Positions 24,801 through 36,161 of a stretch of 64,000 nt of DNA are shown here, piece by piece (within the stretch, counting starts at the first letter, position 1; each line of letters starts with the position of its first letter). The notes beneath the pieces were generated by a model. That model had not been told where the DNA came from, made no database searches, and saw only the letters and a list, made by a program, of their open reading frames with translations. Made by a program: the position numbers and the translations under genes. This DNA is from Lumbricus rubellus. Taxonomy: Eukaryota; Annelida; Clitellata; Crassiclitellata; Lumbricidae. Location of the stretch: NCBI GenBank assembly GCA_945859605.1, contig OX243827.1, forward strand, positions 29,707,141-29,771,140. Reading direction: 5' to 3'.

Positions 24801-27800
24801 AGGCCTACAAGCTTTTTGTTAACACTCTTCGAACTAGTCTACAATGTTTGTAATCTTTAGCCTTCAATAACCTAACTGCAGTTTCTTACTCTTATCAACT
24901 CTGTCGTAAATAAGTATTTTCTTAAGGAGCGATGACCTTAACTTGATTCACTGTAAATATTTCAGCTGTGCCTAGATTTATCACCGCAAGGGATGGTCCA
25001 CACAATGTCAACGTCACAGAGGAAGAATCTGTCACCTTCAGTTGCAACGCGTCTGCTAAACCAGAAGCAACGGTTGTCTGGTTTCAAGATGGAAAGAAAC
25101 TGGATCGTAGGAAATGTTTAAACAGTTTTATATCACGCTAACGTTTGTGCCCGGCTTCGCAAAAGTTATTTTAGGCGCGACTTTCACCAATCTATAATAT
25201 ATAAAAATGTAACCGCGTTTGGCTCCTTGCAAGTTATCTCCGAACTTTCTGCGCCGATTCCTTTCAGAACTTCACCAAAACGTTTAGTTCCAACACGGCC
25301 GGGTTTGCAGAATGATTTTTCGCAAAAAGCGCAATCTTTTCAACAAAAAAAGCAACTTTGAAAATTCCACCGTTTTCAACACATAGCCTACGCCCGTCAA
25401 TACGCCTTGCATACCAATTCGGGCATTTTTGTTCCGTAAATTTCTTTAGCGCATTTCATTACGGCCTTCGCTTTTCATTACGGCCTTCTTGCTAAAGCGT
25501 TTTATGGAGGCGAGGGAGCGGGACGAACAGGGAGGAGAGAGATGGGGGATGCAGGGAGGCGGAGGCGGAGGCCCAGAGGGAGGGGGAGGGGAGGGTAGGG
25601 GGAGGGGGAGGGGAGGAAGAGGGGAGGGGGAGGGGGAGAGGGGAGGGGGAGGGGGAGGGGAAGGGGGAGGGGGAGGGGGAGGGGGAGGGGGAGGGGAGGG
25701 GGAAGGGGGAGGGGGAGGGGGAAGGAGGAGGGGGAGGGGGAAGGGGAGGGGGAGGGGGAGGGGGAGGGGGATTCAGAATGCTGCAGGAGATTCAGCTGTT
25801 CTCAGGGAGTTTAATTGAACTAGTTATTCTAGTTATTGAGTAGGCCTATTAGGCCTACTTTGATACGCTTTGTCTTCCATTAAGCATATTTTGCGATGAA
25901 ATTCATTAACAAGCAACTGACCGACGCGATCAGTTCTTTAGGTGTTTTAATTCTTAAACTAATCTTGCAATGTAATAAAACTGCCAATACCCAATTCCAT
26001 TGTTTGTCTAGAGTTATTTCCTTGCAGCCAACATTCCTCCCGTGAGATTTGCGTTCAGCAACGACCTGAAAAGTCTGACGATCAGAGACGTTTGTCGAGA
26101 CTGCGTCGACCGAGAGAGTAAAACGGATCTGATGGTTATTCAATGCAACGCAAGCAACGTTCATGGATTCGCTTTTCGTTCAGGGTATCTGAACGTTCTC
26201 AGTAAGTCTAGATTTTCCTTGCTGAACAAGCCTAAGTCAATGTCAATATTAAACTGTAATTCTAGTGCAATACAGAGTTACAGACCGCCGTATTTGGATA
26301 GAAATACTCACCAGAAGATTAGTCCAATCTAGATTGTCGTTGGTTGCATTGCATGGTCAACGTTGCCTTGCAATGTGAGTTTAGCAAGCACTTCATTTCA
26401 GTAGGCCTGCATCTGATCCCAGCCTGTCACGTCCTATCTATTAGGCCACGTCTATCTTAAATTGTGCTACAGCAACTAGCTCGTACTGTCCTGCCCTAGC
26501 CACTCCTTGCTCATCAGGAGCTATAAGCTTACTATTCCATCATACCCTGCTCTACCAACCCAGATGTTATTGTCCCTTCCTACCCATTCTACTCTGTCCT
26601 GTATTATCCATCCATAATTCAGATGTTTTCAAAAATTGTAGGCTAATTTATTGTAAATGCTGATTAGCAGCATTCAATTTTATCTCTCCATTTATCTGTC
26701 TTTTGCAAAACTTTTATCCTTTTTTAGGCAAAACCACAGTGATTATCGACGGTAACTCAAGCGTTGTGGTGAACGTCCAAGAGGAACAGCAAGTCCAGTT
26801 CAACTGTAGTGTCACGTCAGACCCGAGCACACTAACAAGCGTTCGTTGGTTTAAAGTGGAACAATCTGTTGACCAATTAGTTTGTGATGATCCACCATTC
26901 CTACAAATCTCTGATGGAACATTGATTATTTTTGTCGATCCGAATAACGCTGATGGAGGGAAGAAGTACTTGGGAGAATACAAGTGTGTAGGAGACAACG
27001 GATATAGCAGCGACTTTAAGACTGTGAGACTTGTTGGCATTTCGCATACTACCCAAGGTTAGGCTAATCGATCATTTGCCTGTCACGGGGCTTTTTTATC
27101 GTGCAGTTGTAGGCCTACAAAAAATGTGCAGTTCTAAATGGATTTGTGCAGTTGTAGAAGCCCTTCAGAGCTGTTAAAACTAGTTTAGAAGGGTAATTTT
27201 CCTCCGTTTTGGAGCAATTTACCAACGAGGATGGGAAAAGAAAAAATGGTTTGTGCAGTTCTACAAATTCCATAAAAACAACCCTAGCCTTTCATCTAAA
27301 CAACGTTATGTAGGCCTAAACGTGACGCGAATGCAATGCAAACTCAATGAAACTGTAATGTAACTCTAACTGCACTGTAAATACAAGGTACATAATAATT
27401 ATGTGCATTATATTATCATCACATTATAATTTATTATAATGTGAATGTAATGTAAATTCATTGTACATGCAGTAAATGCAACGAAAATTCAGTTTCAATG
27501 TAATGTAAATCCAGATTGTTTGCAATATTAATTTTGAATTATAATTCGATTGGAAAGTCAAACTAAACATTATTTTGTTGAATAATATTTGCCAGGCTTT
27601 TTGCCTGTCCTGTGAATTTGTGTCCCGACATATGAAAATGTACCATAAGTCGGCGTACGGTTTCACGAGAAATCGCGCATAATGACGTGGGGGGAAAAAA
27701 ATTTTATTATCAAATTTGAGTTCTTGGTATTTTTAGCAGCAGGTGAAAAGGACGTTTTAAGTTAATAACACTGATAATTACATAGTAGACAACACTGAGA

Positions 27801-29554
27801 ATTTGTTATGAACCTCTTGTAGGATAAATCGCTCAGAAGCGCTCCCAGTGTGCAAGACCCCACGATACTCATCGATGGAAATAAAGTGGCAATTTTTCAT
27901 GATCATCATTATAAGTCGGTCATTTATCATCCAATTTTTATCTGGTTTTCAGCAAAATGTTCAGCTCACTTAGCTGATTTGTGAAGGCATAATAACTCCA
28001 AACCCGACTTATGGTACCTTTTCATATGTCGGGTCACATTTAGTGATATTGTGAATTCTGCAATACCATGATGCAATGCATGACGTAGAGCTGCAGCTTA
28101 TCATGAACTCTTGTTGTTTTTTAAATGGTGATCTTCTATGTGCAGCAGAAACAACGGTGACTTCAAGTGGAATTTCAACACTAGATGCAATCATCACAGA
28201 AGGCACAACTTCAGTTTCAGTGGCAACCGAAACACACGCTACCACTGTAGGCCTATCACTAGTTATCACGCAGAGTGGCTTTGTGATTCAAGGTTTCTGG
28301 GTTTGGATCATTATAGCCACAGCAGGACTTGTTTTGCTACTTCTGGTCTTTTCTGTGTGTACAACCATCATCTTGTGCAAACAAAAGGATCGAAGCAAAT
28401 GTAAGTTACATGGATGAATGAGTATCGTGCCTTGTAATATTCAGGAATTCCACTTTTGTCCATTTAATAATAATCATAGATAGAGCAGACATGCTGGGCA
28501 AACTATTACAAGCTTATAATTGAGTAGTGCCTCTCTTGTTCTATCCAACTATCTAGTTCCTGTCAAAAAGTTTTCAAGCTTCATGCAGCTAATAATTATA
28601 TAGTATATATATATAATATATATATATACTGTGGCACACATCCGGTTCCATCCATCTAAAATCTTCTTAATTATAAAGATTTAGAGGAATACATAGCTGG
28701 GAAATGTGCATTTAGAAACCTCTGTGAAAAATATCCATGTTCTTAATTATCCGCTTTGCATTTTAAAGCTCTTGTTAAAACATTTGATCGTGACTATTGT
28801 TTTGCCCCTCTTGCAAAATATTTGCGGGGGCCCATTGCTGTTTACAAGTTGTTAATTGCTCAAAGAAGTTACCTATTCGTGTCTATTCAGCAATTCCTAT
28901 AGTCTCATATATAAAAGGTGTAAATGAATAAATTAATGAGCGAATGCATTGATGAGTAAATTTAATCGTAGGCCTAAGCTTATACAAGAATTTCTTAAAT
29001 TAAAACTGGCTTTGCTAATTCTTCTGATCATTTTCAAATATACATCAAGATGATAAATATTTTGGTGACGTTCATTTCTAGATGCAATAAACAAAGCACC
29101 GAATGAAGGAAGTTTACCACCGGAGCCTATTGAACCAGACTACGCGACTATCGACGATGATTGCATGATGGCAGCTCAAACCAAGCGGTCATCTCTATCA
29201 TCAGATTCATTATCGACAAACACACATCATGACTTTGGCGATCATTGGTACATGTCTGATATGCATGATGCAGTTCACGATGTTGCCAGTTTTGTCCGAC
29301 CAGCTGCGAAAACTCCCATGCGCCGCAATGCTCGCAATGAAAGTATTGTGACGGGAAAACGTCGTCATGATTTGAAGAACATTATTGAGGATGGTGAACC
29401 CTTTGAAGAATACGTGGCACTGGCGGAGAGGGAACCGCCGATTCCGTCTGTTTACGCTGTACTGGAAGAGAAGAAGGAAGAACTCAGTCCTGTTCGCTAT
29501 ACCAATTTTAAGAGTACTGAACGGGTCAAAAGAATTAAGAGCTGGTTTATCTAG
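18796..29554 (+). CDS. Gene B: complete L1CAM-type Ig receptor with ITAM-like tail
   Basis: Eleven exons: 18796-18868, 20675-20780, 21241-21611, 23020-23148, 23597-23705, 24415-24599, 24966-25106, 26028-26201, 26728-27057, 28146-28400, 29082-29554. They sum to 2346 nt, that is 781 codons plus stop, all in frame with consistent phases. Order: signal peptide (MEPWDQRIVLLIVYFLG), Ig1 ([30 protein letters not shown]), Ig2 ([35 protein letters not shown]), Ig3 (TLRCLYSG; YICAASN), Ig4 ([20 protein letters not shown]), membrane-proximal Ig (FNCSVTSDPS; YKCVGDNGY), Ser/Thr stalk, membrane span, 150-residue tail. L1-family hallmarks are the RIQxAENGxLYFAxxL block of Ig2 and the QCNASNxHGxA block of Ig4. 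FNIII domains and an ankyrin-binding motif are absent. The tail ends with YVAL-x10-YAVL. Introns hold a hAT-like element with a CR1 inside it, two MITEs and a SINE. Donors at exon 5 (gtaggc) and exon 9 (gttagg) are weak but are used in frame. Confidence 0.88.
18993..20316. mobile_element. hAT-like non-autonomous element, copy 1
   Basis: Ends CATAGCTCGAGGG and CCCTCGAGCTTTG, flanked by the octamer CTCTAGAT on both sides (18985-18992, 20317-20324). Subterminal repeats carry TACCTTTCAAAAAATAGAAT. A CR1 fragment was inserted at about 19605-20115. A short transposase-like remnant (KVLKNAKNNYLIECNFFDK) sits near 19420-19490. Lies in gene B intron 1. Confidence 0.8.
19605..20115 (-). mobile_element. 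CR1-like LINE 3' end
   Basis: Minus ORF 20091-19675 encodes [37 protein letters not shown] and FFFVRGWAGSASE, the C-terminal end of CR1-type ORF2. It ends in an (ATTC)n tail at 19605-19645 and is truncated at the 5' side. Confidence 0.82.
21850..22200 (+). mobile_element. LINE ORF2 C-terminal fragment
   Basis: Frames around 21978-22199 read GLFGHVCRMKDGRKIKTL, KKGRPNQEWLDDIIRWTG and AAMDRLRQQWKTV, the end of an RTE/jockey-type ORF2. 5' truncated with a frameshift near 21980. Confidence 0.65.
22309..22905. mobile_element. hAT-like MITE
   Basis: Ends CAGTGTTG and CAACACTG, flanked by CTAATTGG and CTAATTGC (one mismatch in 8). The interior is made of ACTTTTACTTAAGTAAAA palindromes on both sides. 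No coding capacity. Confidence 0.75.
23217..23504. mobile_element. Short hAT-like MITE
   Basis: Ends CAAGGCCGGATTAAG and CTTAATCCGGCCCTG, flanked by GTTCTAGG and GTTCTAAG. About 290 bp, non-coding, in a gene B intron. Confidence 0.7.
23775..24015 (+). mobile_element. tRNA-derived SINE
   Basis: GTGGGTTCGAATCCGGGT gives a box-B-like promoter, followed by GAGCGCCTCCCTATGTTCC and a (TTAC)n tail at about 24010-24028. Confidence 0.5.
25550..25773. repeat. (GGGGGA)n G-rich array
   Basis: About 220 bp of GGGGGA/GGGGA repeats on the plus strand in a gene B intron; strong G-quadruplex potential. Confidence 0.92.
28146..28400 (+). CDS. Gene B stalk and transmembrane exon
   Basis: Codes for about 48 residues rich in Thr and Ser (likely O-glycosylated stalk, inference), then a hydrophobic span of about 23 residues (WIIIATAGLVLLLLVFSV) and a basic stop-transfer stretch KQKDRSK. 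Acceptor tgcag at 28141-28145, donor gtaagt at 28401. Confidence 0.82.
28595..28632. repeat. (TA)n tract
   Basis: Imperfect TATATA run in the last intron of gene B. Confidence 0.8.
29082..29554 (+). CDS. Gene B cytoplasmic tail with ITAM-like motif
   Basis: Acceptor ttctag at 29076-29081; TAG stop 29552-29554. Tyrosines: PDYATID near the membrane, then YVAL (29411) and YAVL (29453) exactly 14 residues apart, giving YxxL-x10-YxxL, and a last RYTNF. SVYAVL alone also fits the ITIM consensus (S/I/V/L-x-Y-x-x-L). The spacing falls inside the x6-12 range quoted for ITAMs. Whether it recruits Syk-type or SHP-type SH2 proteins cannot be told from sequence. Confidence 0.8.
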
Positions 29555-30424
29555 ATCACCCAACAACATAGGCCTACCTAGAAGCAGGCCTAGGTATATA
29601 CGTGCTAAGTCTAAAATCAAGCTAAACTCAAACACACCATTTGCACTATTCAATTTAGTGCGGGATCTTTTTCTAAAATCTCACTAATGTCAATATTATA
29701 ATTAATACAGAGAAATTACAACTGGTTTCTCTGATTCCATTACATAATTTATTTTATATCTTTATTCTGATTGTTTTGAAAGGTTTTCATCACTAAAGCA
29801 ATTTACTACAGTGGCCTATTTTGAAAATGGGCTTTGCTTTGTCATTATTTAGAATCTGATTATCTTTTACTGTAGGCCTATATGAAATACGGTGCCACTG
29901 TAGCAGAATTTTTTCTAATGTTGATTCTATTTTTGGTCGTAAAATGCAGAAACACATTAGCCTATGTAGATCGTTAGTTATTCATTTTTAAAGAAGGCCT
30001 AGATCTAAATCTAGCATCTAGCGGTTAGCTTAAATGAGCAGTGTTTCAATATTATTGTGTATGTTATACGAAACTGTTCAATACGCTAAATGCAGAAATG
30101 CAATGGGCCTGAGCCAAAGCAATTGAAATAATACGAAGTAGGGCCTATGCGTTCTATTAATTTAACCTTCCGGGTCTTTAGAAAAATGATTACATTAATA
30201 TACATGAAGGAAATGTGTTGCAATTAATTTCCAGTTAACTGCGATTAAAAAAATTTATCGTGCGATTAATTTCGATTAAAGGTTTAACCGAACAACAGCC
30301 CTGAAAAATCATTTGCGACTTTGTCAAGTGAAAATTGACATGCAAAGATGTTTTGCTCAGTAGCCTATTAGCCTTTTGCGCGAGCGATTTGAAAATCTAT
30401 TTAGCCTTCAACATGTGGTAAAAC

Positions 30425-32400
30425 CAGGCCCGCCGACAGAAGTTCCTGGCCCCTGGGCAGAACAGTCACGGGCCCTAAACTCTTTTAGACTTTTTGACTA
30501 ATAATTTAAATTTAAAAATAGAAACAACAAAAGTGTTAAGTCCCTGAGGGATCCTAAATACCTCGGGCGCTAAAAAAAGGTGTGAATAAAAATGTACGAT
30601 AATAATGCAAACATTTATGATTTTAATCAGTTCATAAAGATAAGAATTTGATTTTCAATTATATGGTAAATAGTTGATCAACAAGTAGGCTACCATTTCT
30701 GGATTTAACTGCAGCAAAATCGTTTATGACAATTATTCTGGTAGTTCTCCATTTTGTATACGAACCTTAAAAGATGAACTTCGGAAATGCTCTTTCTTTA
30801 TCGCCTGGAAATTGTCCGGTTGTTTTGTTGAACCGTTTCTTGCATATATAGCCTACAGTAGCTTATACGGTCTCAATCAAGCCATTTTGCAGTTTAACAG
30901 TTCTATGTAATTTCAGAATTTGCTTAAGTCTTGTTAATAATGTCATCTTTTGGAATTACAATGCTGACACCACAAACTTCATTTTCATACATTCAGTTAT
31001 GATCATCATGTGCGTTTACTTTAATAGAATCAACCGATGTAGGATTGAATACAAGCTCTAATTTTGTCTTTTTCTGAGAGTTCTAATTAAAATACGGGTC
31101 GTGTGCGACTACAAACTTGTGCCTTTTCAATATTAAACCTATTGGTTTTTTATTTTCGTTTTTGTACTCCAGATTTGTGCTTATAATATAAGAAATATTA
31201 TTTCATCACTGAGAAACATAGCTCGAGGGTACGCGTACCCTAAAATAGAATACGTTAAAATACGTACGTACCTTTCAAAAAATAGAATACGCGTATGGTA
31301 CGTACGGTACCATACACGAAAATTTTATTCATGGTTTACTCGGCGACCCATAGCCTACGTATAATCTGACGTCAACTGTAGGCCTATGCGTCAGTGAAAC
31401 CGGTACTTCCGGTAGCGTTGGGGCCTAGCAGTAAATTTAATTCGATAAATTCTTCGGTTATAAATAATTTAGTGCAAATTGTAAGCTTACTGTCTGTCTG
31501 ATGAAAGCTAAGTACACGTCACTGGTTTGCAAATTGCTGTACGGCAGCTCGAAAGTTGCAGTACGCCCCTATAGCCTACACATCAGTCAGCGATTCAGCG
31601 ATGCCCAGAGAACAGGAGAAGGAATCAACGCACGTGAAAGTTTTGAAAAATGCGAAAAATAATTATTTTATTGAATGCAATTTTTTCGACAAACAGTTCT
31701 GGTTTTATATAGGCAATCGCATAAGAACACACCTTTGAAGGGCTGCAGCAGAACTGAGCCGACTGACTGACATTAGTGCATTAAGTGCAATGTATGCTGG
31801 ATAAACATAGACCTGCAATATAGCATTGCAGCAATTTACTACGCCGTATACTGGGTTGTGATTGTTTGCTTAAATGAAATTGTACATTCTTATAAAAATA
31901 ATAATGAACAATGACGTGGTTAACGTATTTTATTTATTGTTTACGTACCCTAAAATAGGGTACGTTAAAATACGCACGTACCTTTCAAAAAATAGAATAC
32001 GTATGGTACGAGCTTTGCTGAGAAAGGCATTTAGATTTGTTTAGCATTTATGATTGAAATCTGACAACTTATAATAATGTAGCAGCAGAACGTTCTGAGA
32101 TGGGTGTGTTCTTTGGCAAATAGCTCATAAGCCTAATTAATGTAATGGACAGTTGCTTGAAACTTAAACAGCTGTTGTAGTTATGACTTATTATGTGACA
32201 GTAATAATCTGTATTTAAAAAGACATTAATCATAAACTTTGTATACATAGGCTAAATCACATAAGTGATTACAGGCTGGGCCCGCAGCTTGCATTCAGCA
32301 TATGAAAATATTATCATCAGCGTGGCCCGGGCCCTTTCCGGACCCTAAAACTCGTCTGGCCTCTGGGCATTCCACCTTCCCCCCCCTCTCGGCGGGCCTG
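30425..32400. mobile_element. hAT-like element with nested insertion
   Basis: Ends CAGGCCCGCCGA and TCGGCGGGCCTG, flanked by GGTAAAAC on both sides (30417-30424, 32401-32408). No long ORF. Contains copy 2 of the CTCGAGGG element. Confidence 0.78.
31217..32017. mobile_element. hAT-like non-autonomous element, copy 2
   Basis: 801 bp; same ends and interior as the 18993 copy but without the CR1. Flanked by CTGAGAAA on both sides (31209-31216, 32018-32025). The interior keeps a short ORF fragment, VKVLKNAKNNYFIECNFF. Confidence 0.8.
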
Positions 32401-32408
32401 GGTAAAAC

Positions 32409-33960
32409 AGAAAATGAAATTGGTCAAAATCGCATTTTGACATGATAGGTCTAAGGTCTTGCTACTAGATAATAATGTTCATGATTAAATTAGTTACATT
32501 TCTCATGTCTAATGCATAGCCTAAGTATAAGCCGATGTCGCAGCAATACCAGCACGTTATTAAACAGCCCGTGGGCATTTCACAAAATCCCAATACGCAG
32601 ACCTAAAGCACTTTAAATCCTAATAAGTCAAACTAGAAGTTTAGTGAGCGTTTAAAAAATGCCATTAGGCTATTGCTGAATTATGGTATTGAATTGTATT
32701 TAAACATTTTACAAAGCACCTCTAGTATAATGGTGAACCGTTTAGAGACGCTCCCAGCGCCCAATGCCCCACGAGAAAATCAGGTTTTGGGAAAAGACAA
32801 AGCAGTGTTATAGTAAATAGCGAACAGAAGGAGAAAGCGCATTCTAAAGAGAAGAACCAATTGAGACATATTGATCGAGACTGAGCCATAGCAGTTCAAG
32901 AGCGAAGAACCAAGACGTCAAGTCTGTCGGATGAACGAATTATCGCAGTAGCATTTAGTTGGTTGATGATCATGGATACGGCAGAAGTGGAAGTTAGATA
33001 AGCGATGAAACCATGGTGTTTATGCTAAATTTTTTCAATCAAACTAGAAGCTGGACGAACGATCAAAAATAGGTCTACTTTTTAGTAGAAGTAGAAGTTG
33101 GATGATGGGTGGACCTACATGTAGGCCTATGTCACAGTAGAAGAGGAAGTTGGATGCGCGATGAAAAATTGCTAAAATATGCTTCAACTGCTGGCCTACG
33201 TGATGTGACTATTTTGAGTAAATGCAACCCTGGTAGATAAGGAATTACTGTAATTGAATTCGAGAACACAATGAAAAATAATTATAGGCTACTTGTTTAT
33301 ATTGCTAACTCATTGTCTGTCCGTGTCTCTGTCTCTTCGTCTCTCTGTACTCCATGATTAGAACAATAATCACATGTAGGCTGTGATAACCGATTTACTG
33401 CTTATTTCATGAAAAAGATTTTACTGTGACGCAGATGGAGAAAGTTAGATAATATTTGGCCAGTTTGCGTTTTGGGTGAGAGACTCATCTATTGGCTTAT
33501 CCATGCTCGGTCATAATATTGTCATTTGGGATATCATTCGGACGGGGTAAGAGACAATTTTTACCCAGTCAAGTTAACGGTATAGGCTACTAGTTTAACG
33601 GTATACATGTAGTTGACTGCATGGTTAAATGTAGGCATAGAAGTAACCATGTAATTCACCGTAATCAAAGTTATCATACAGTTAGTTTTGACATAATGGT
33701 TTATGTTGCACTTTGTTTTAAGGATTACGGTAGGCCTATAGTTTATAGCACGGACGGTGTAACTTAGGCTACCATATTCTTTACGGCATAGTTTAAAGTA
33801 GGCTATATGGTTTACGGTTGGTCTTAAGACACCGTTTTCGCTGATTTCATTTTTAAAAAGCAGGGTCGAGCTGAGCGGTCGATATCTATTTTAGGCATAG
33901 ATCTAATCGATGAAGACGTCTAAATTTTCAGCAGCTTTTATGACAGAGAAATAGTTCTAG
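32409..33960. other. Upstream region of gene C
   Basis: No ORF. 32985-33480 is the counterpart of the block upstream of gene B. A CR1-tail-like remnant (AGAGACGCTCCCAGCGCCC) sits at about 32735-32770. Confidence 0.5.
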
Positions 33961-33964
33961 AACT

Positions 33965-34113
33965 TATAATCTCTTGAGTGCGCACTTTGTTACTTCTCTT
34001 TAACATCAAGATCAGTGTGATAGGTTTATGTTCTATGCTGTTTACTTGTAAAAAGCTGAAGCGATTAAGACGACATCGTTAAACAGACAGTAAAATCGAT
34101 TTTAGATATTAGA
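33965..34113 (+). promoter_or_regulatory. Conserved proximal upstream region of gene C
   Basis: Counterpart of the region before gene B, with the same order of shared words up to the ATG. Transcription start not identifiable. Confidence 0.4.
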
Positions 34114-34186
34114 ATGGAACCTTGGGATCAGCGCATGGTGCTTCTTATCATTTACTTCTTTGCTTCAATTTGCGGCGAAGGAAACA
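34114..34186 (+). CDS. Gene C signal peptide exon
   Basis: ATG at 34114 in the same context as gene B (..tattagaATGGAACC). Hydrophobic core MVLLIIYFFASI, donor gtgagt at 34187, 73 nt as in gene B. Open. Confidence 0.78.
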
Positions 34187-34374
34187 GTGAGTTTTTTTTT
34201 TATCTTACAATATTTCGACAGAGTAGAAGTATAAGTTGGATGCGGGATGAAAAATTGCTAAACGGTTAGTGGAACTTAGGCTACTTCAATTGAATTAACT
34301 ACTTTTTGTTCAATCTAGCTGTCATACAGTCCACTGATGTGGATACAAAAGTTGGTCTATTATCTTTCATTCAT

Positions 34375-34475
34375 TCTTTCAATCCGGCATTCCATGGACT
34401 TATATAACGACCCTTCAAGAAACCTTCTCAGCCCAGTCATTGCAAAAAACAGAAAAAGATTTACCTAGAGCAATC
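34375..34475 (-). mobile_element. CR1-like 3' remnant
   Basis: CATTCATTC tail followed by TTATATAACGACCCTTCAAG, the complement of the CR1 3' end seen elsewhere. In gene C intron 1. Confidence 0.5.
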
Positions 34476-36161
34476 AAATGACAGTTATGAGGCTGGTAGA
34501 TTTGCGGATGCAGCTTCTTGTGCCATGTTTTCAGTTCGAAAGCCTCCATCCATCACCAAACATCCAAGTGCGAATATCATCTATCGAAATGGCACTGCCG
34601 TTACACTGGAATGCGAAGCTGAAGGAATACCCTCTGTTTCGTAAGTTAACCTTCGGTTTCACTTTCTCTGATCTTTTCTGTAGCTTGTCGGATATGTCTC
34701 TACATGTACGCCTATCTCAATCAATCGCACCTCTATTTATGTAAAGTTAGATAGAAATCTTGTAGGCTACTGGCTACCTATCTCAGCAGGTATCGACTAC
34801 AAGATCCTCTGCTATTAGCCTACCAGTCTGTGGGAAGATGGGAGGGAAAGTGTAATAACCTACATGTACATAATTATCCATGACTGCCCAAAGGCTGGCG
34901 TAATTTCGCATCTAGTGGGCAAAAAATCATACTTCGACAGTTGCTTGCAGTCAATGTAGACTGTGCATCTTTGGGGAAATCGTAGACCAATGATGGATCA
35001 TGGGTGGGCAATAATTATTGTTATAGAAGAACCACAGAGTCGTTTCTTCAATCGATTGCACAGTTTAAGATTCAGAAAATAAATGGTCATTGGTACATGT
35101 AGACATGATTTTGATTTTGCAGATATAAATGGATGAAGAATGGCTTTCAATTAGACCAAAATCTGCACAATGTCCACAGAAATGCGAGCGGTACAATAAC
35201 AATAGCACCTGCCGAGGCGATGGACGAAGGCTTCTACCAGTGTTTTGCTAGGAATAAGTACGGAACAGCTATTTCAACAACGGCACACATTCAGAGAGCG
35301 ATGCTGGAACCCGCATCAGGAGATGCACGTTTTCAGAAAACCGTTGTAGAGGGCATGCCATTTCATATTCGGGCAAATCCGAGCAAAAGTTTTCCAAAAC
35401 CATCGTATGGCTGGGAGATTTTGATTGACTCATCAGGCAAAAATCGCATTCCACTACGGCCTTCAGAAAGGATACAAATCGCTGAGAATGGTATGACCAA
35501 CTTTATTTAGAACTTTCTACTTTCACATTGTTCTGAATTTAAGCTGGTTCAAGAAGCCTTCGATTGTTTTAAGTTAGGGGTACTCAGGTACTGGCATTAT
35601 TTTGTTTATTAGCACTAGTATTATCAACCTTTAAAACTCACGTCGGATATAATTGTTTGCGGTGTTTTTCATGTGAGAAAAAGTTTCTCAGCTGAACAAA
35701 TGCAAAACAATTAGCCTATAGTGCATATTCTAGGCTAATAAAATTACTATAAGTAATTTCAATAAACACTGAAAACATTCAAATTAAATTAAAGCGAGTT
35801 AATATTTTTGGGGGAATATTCTCCGGGGGGCCACGTCTGATTAGAACTCTGATTTTTTTAAAGATTAGCCTAATTAACAATCGAGCAGCTTCTTTAAAAC
35901 TACCTCTTTAGGAGGGCCTAGGTATTAAAAAATGTCTGTCTTGTTCTCTTGTTAAATAATATAAGCTGCTTATTTTCAGGTGACCTGTACTTTGCTTATG
36001 TTCTTTTGGAGGATGGAATTGGAGGAAAAATATATAGCTGCACGACTTATAACTCTTACCTAGAGGTCAAATTTCGAGGAAGTTATTCAGAACTAATAGT
36101 GACGAGAAGTAAGCGAATTGATATTTTGACTATTATTAAAGCCTAAGCATAAGTATAATTA

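Noticed and set aside
25489..25818. Gly-rich 109-codon ORF
   Set aside because: Translation of the GGGGGA array inside a gene B intron; no splice or homology support.
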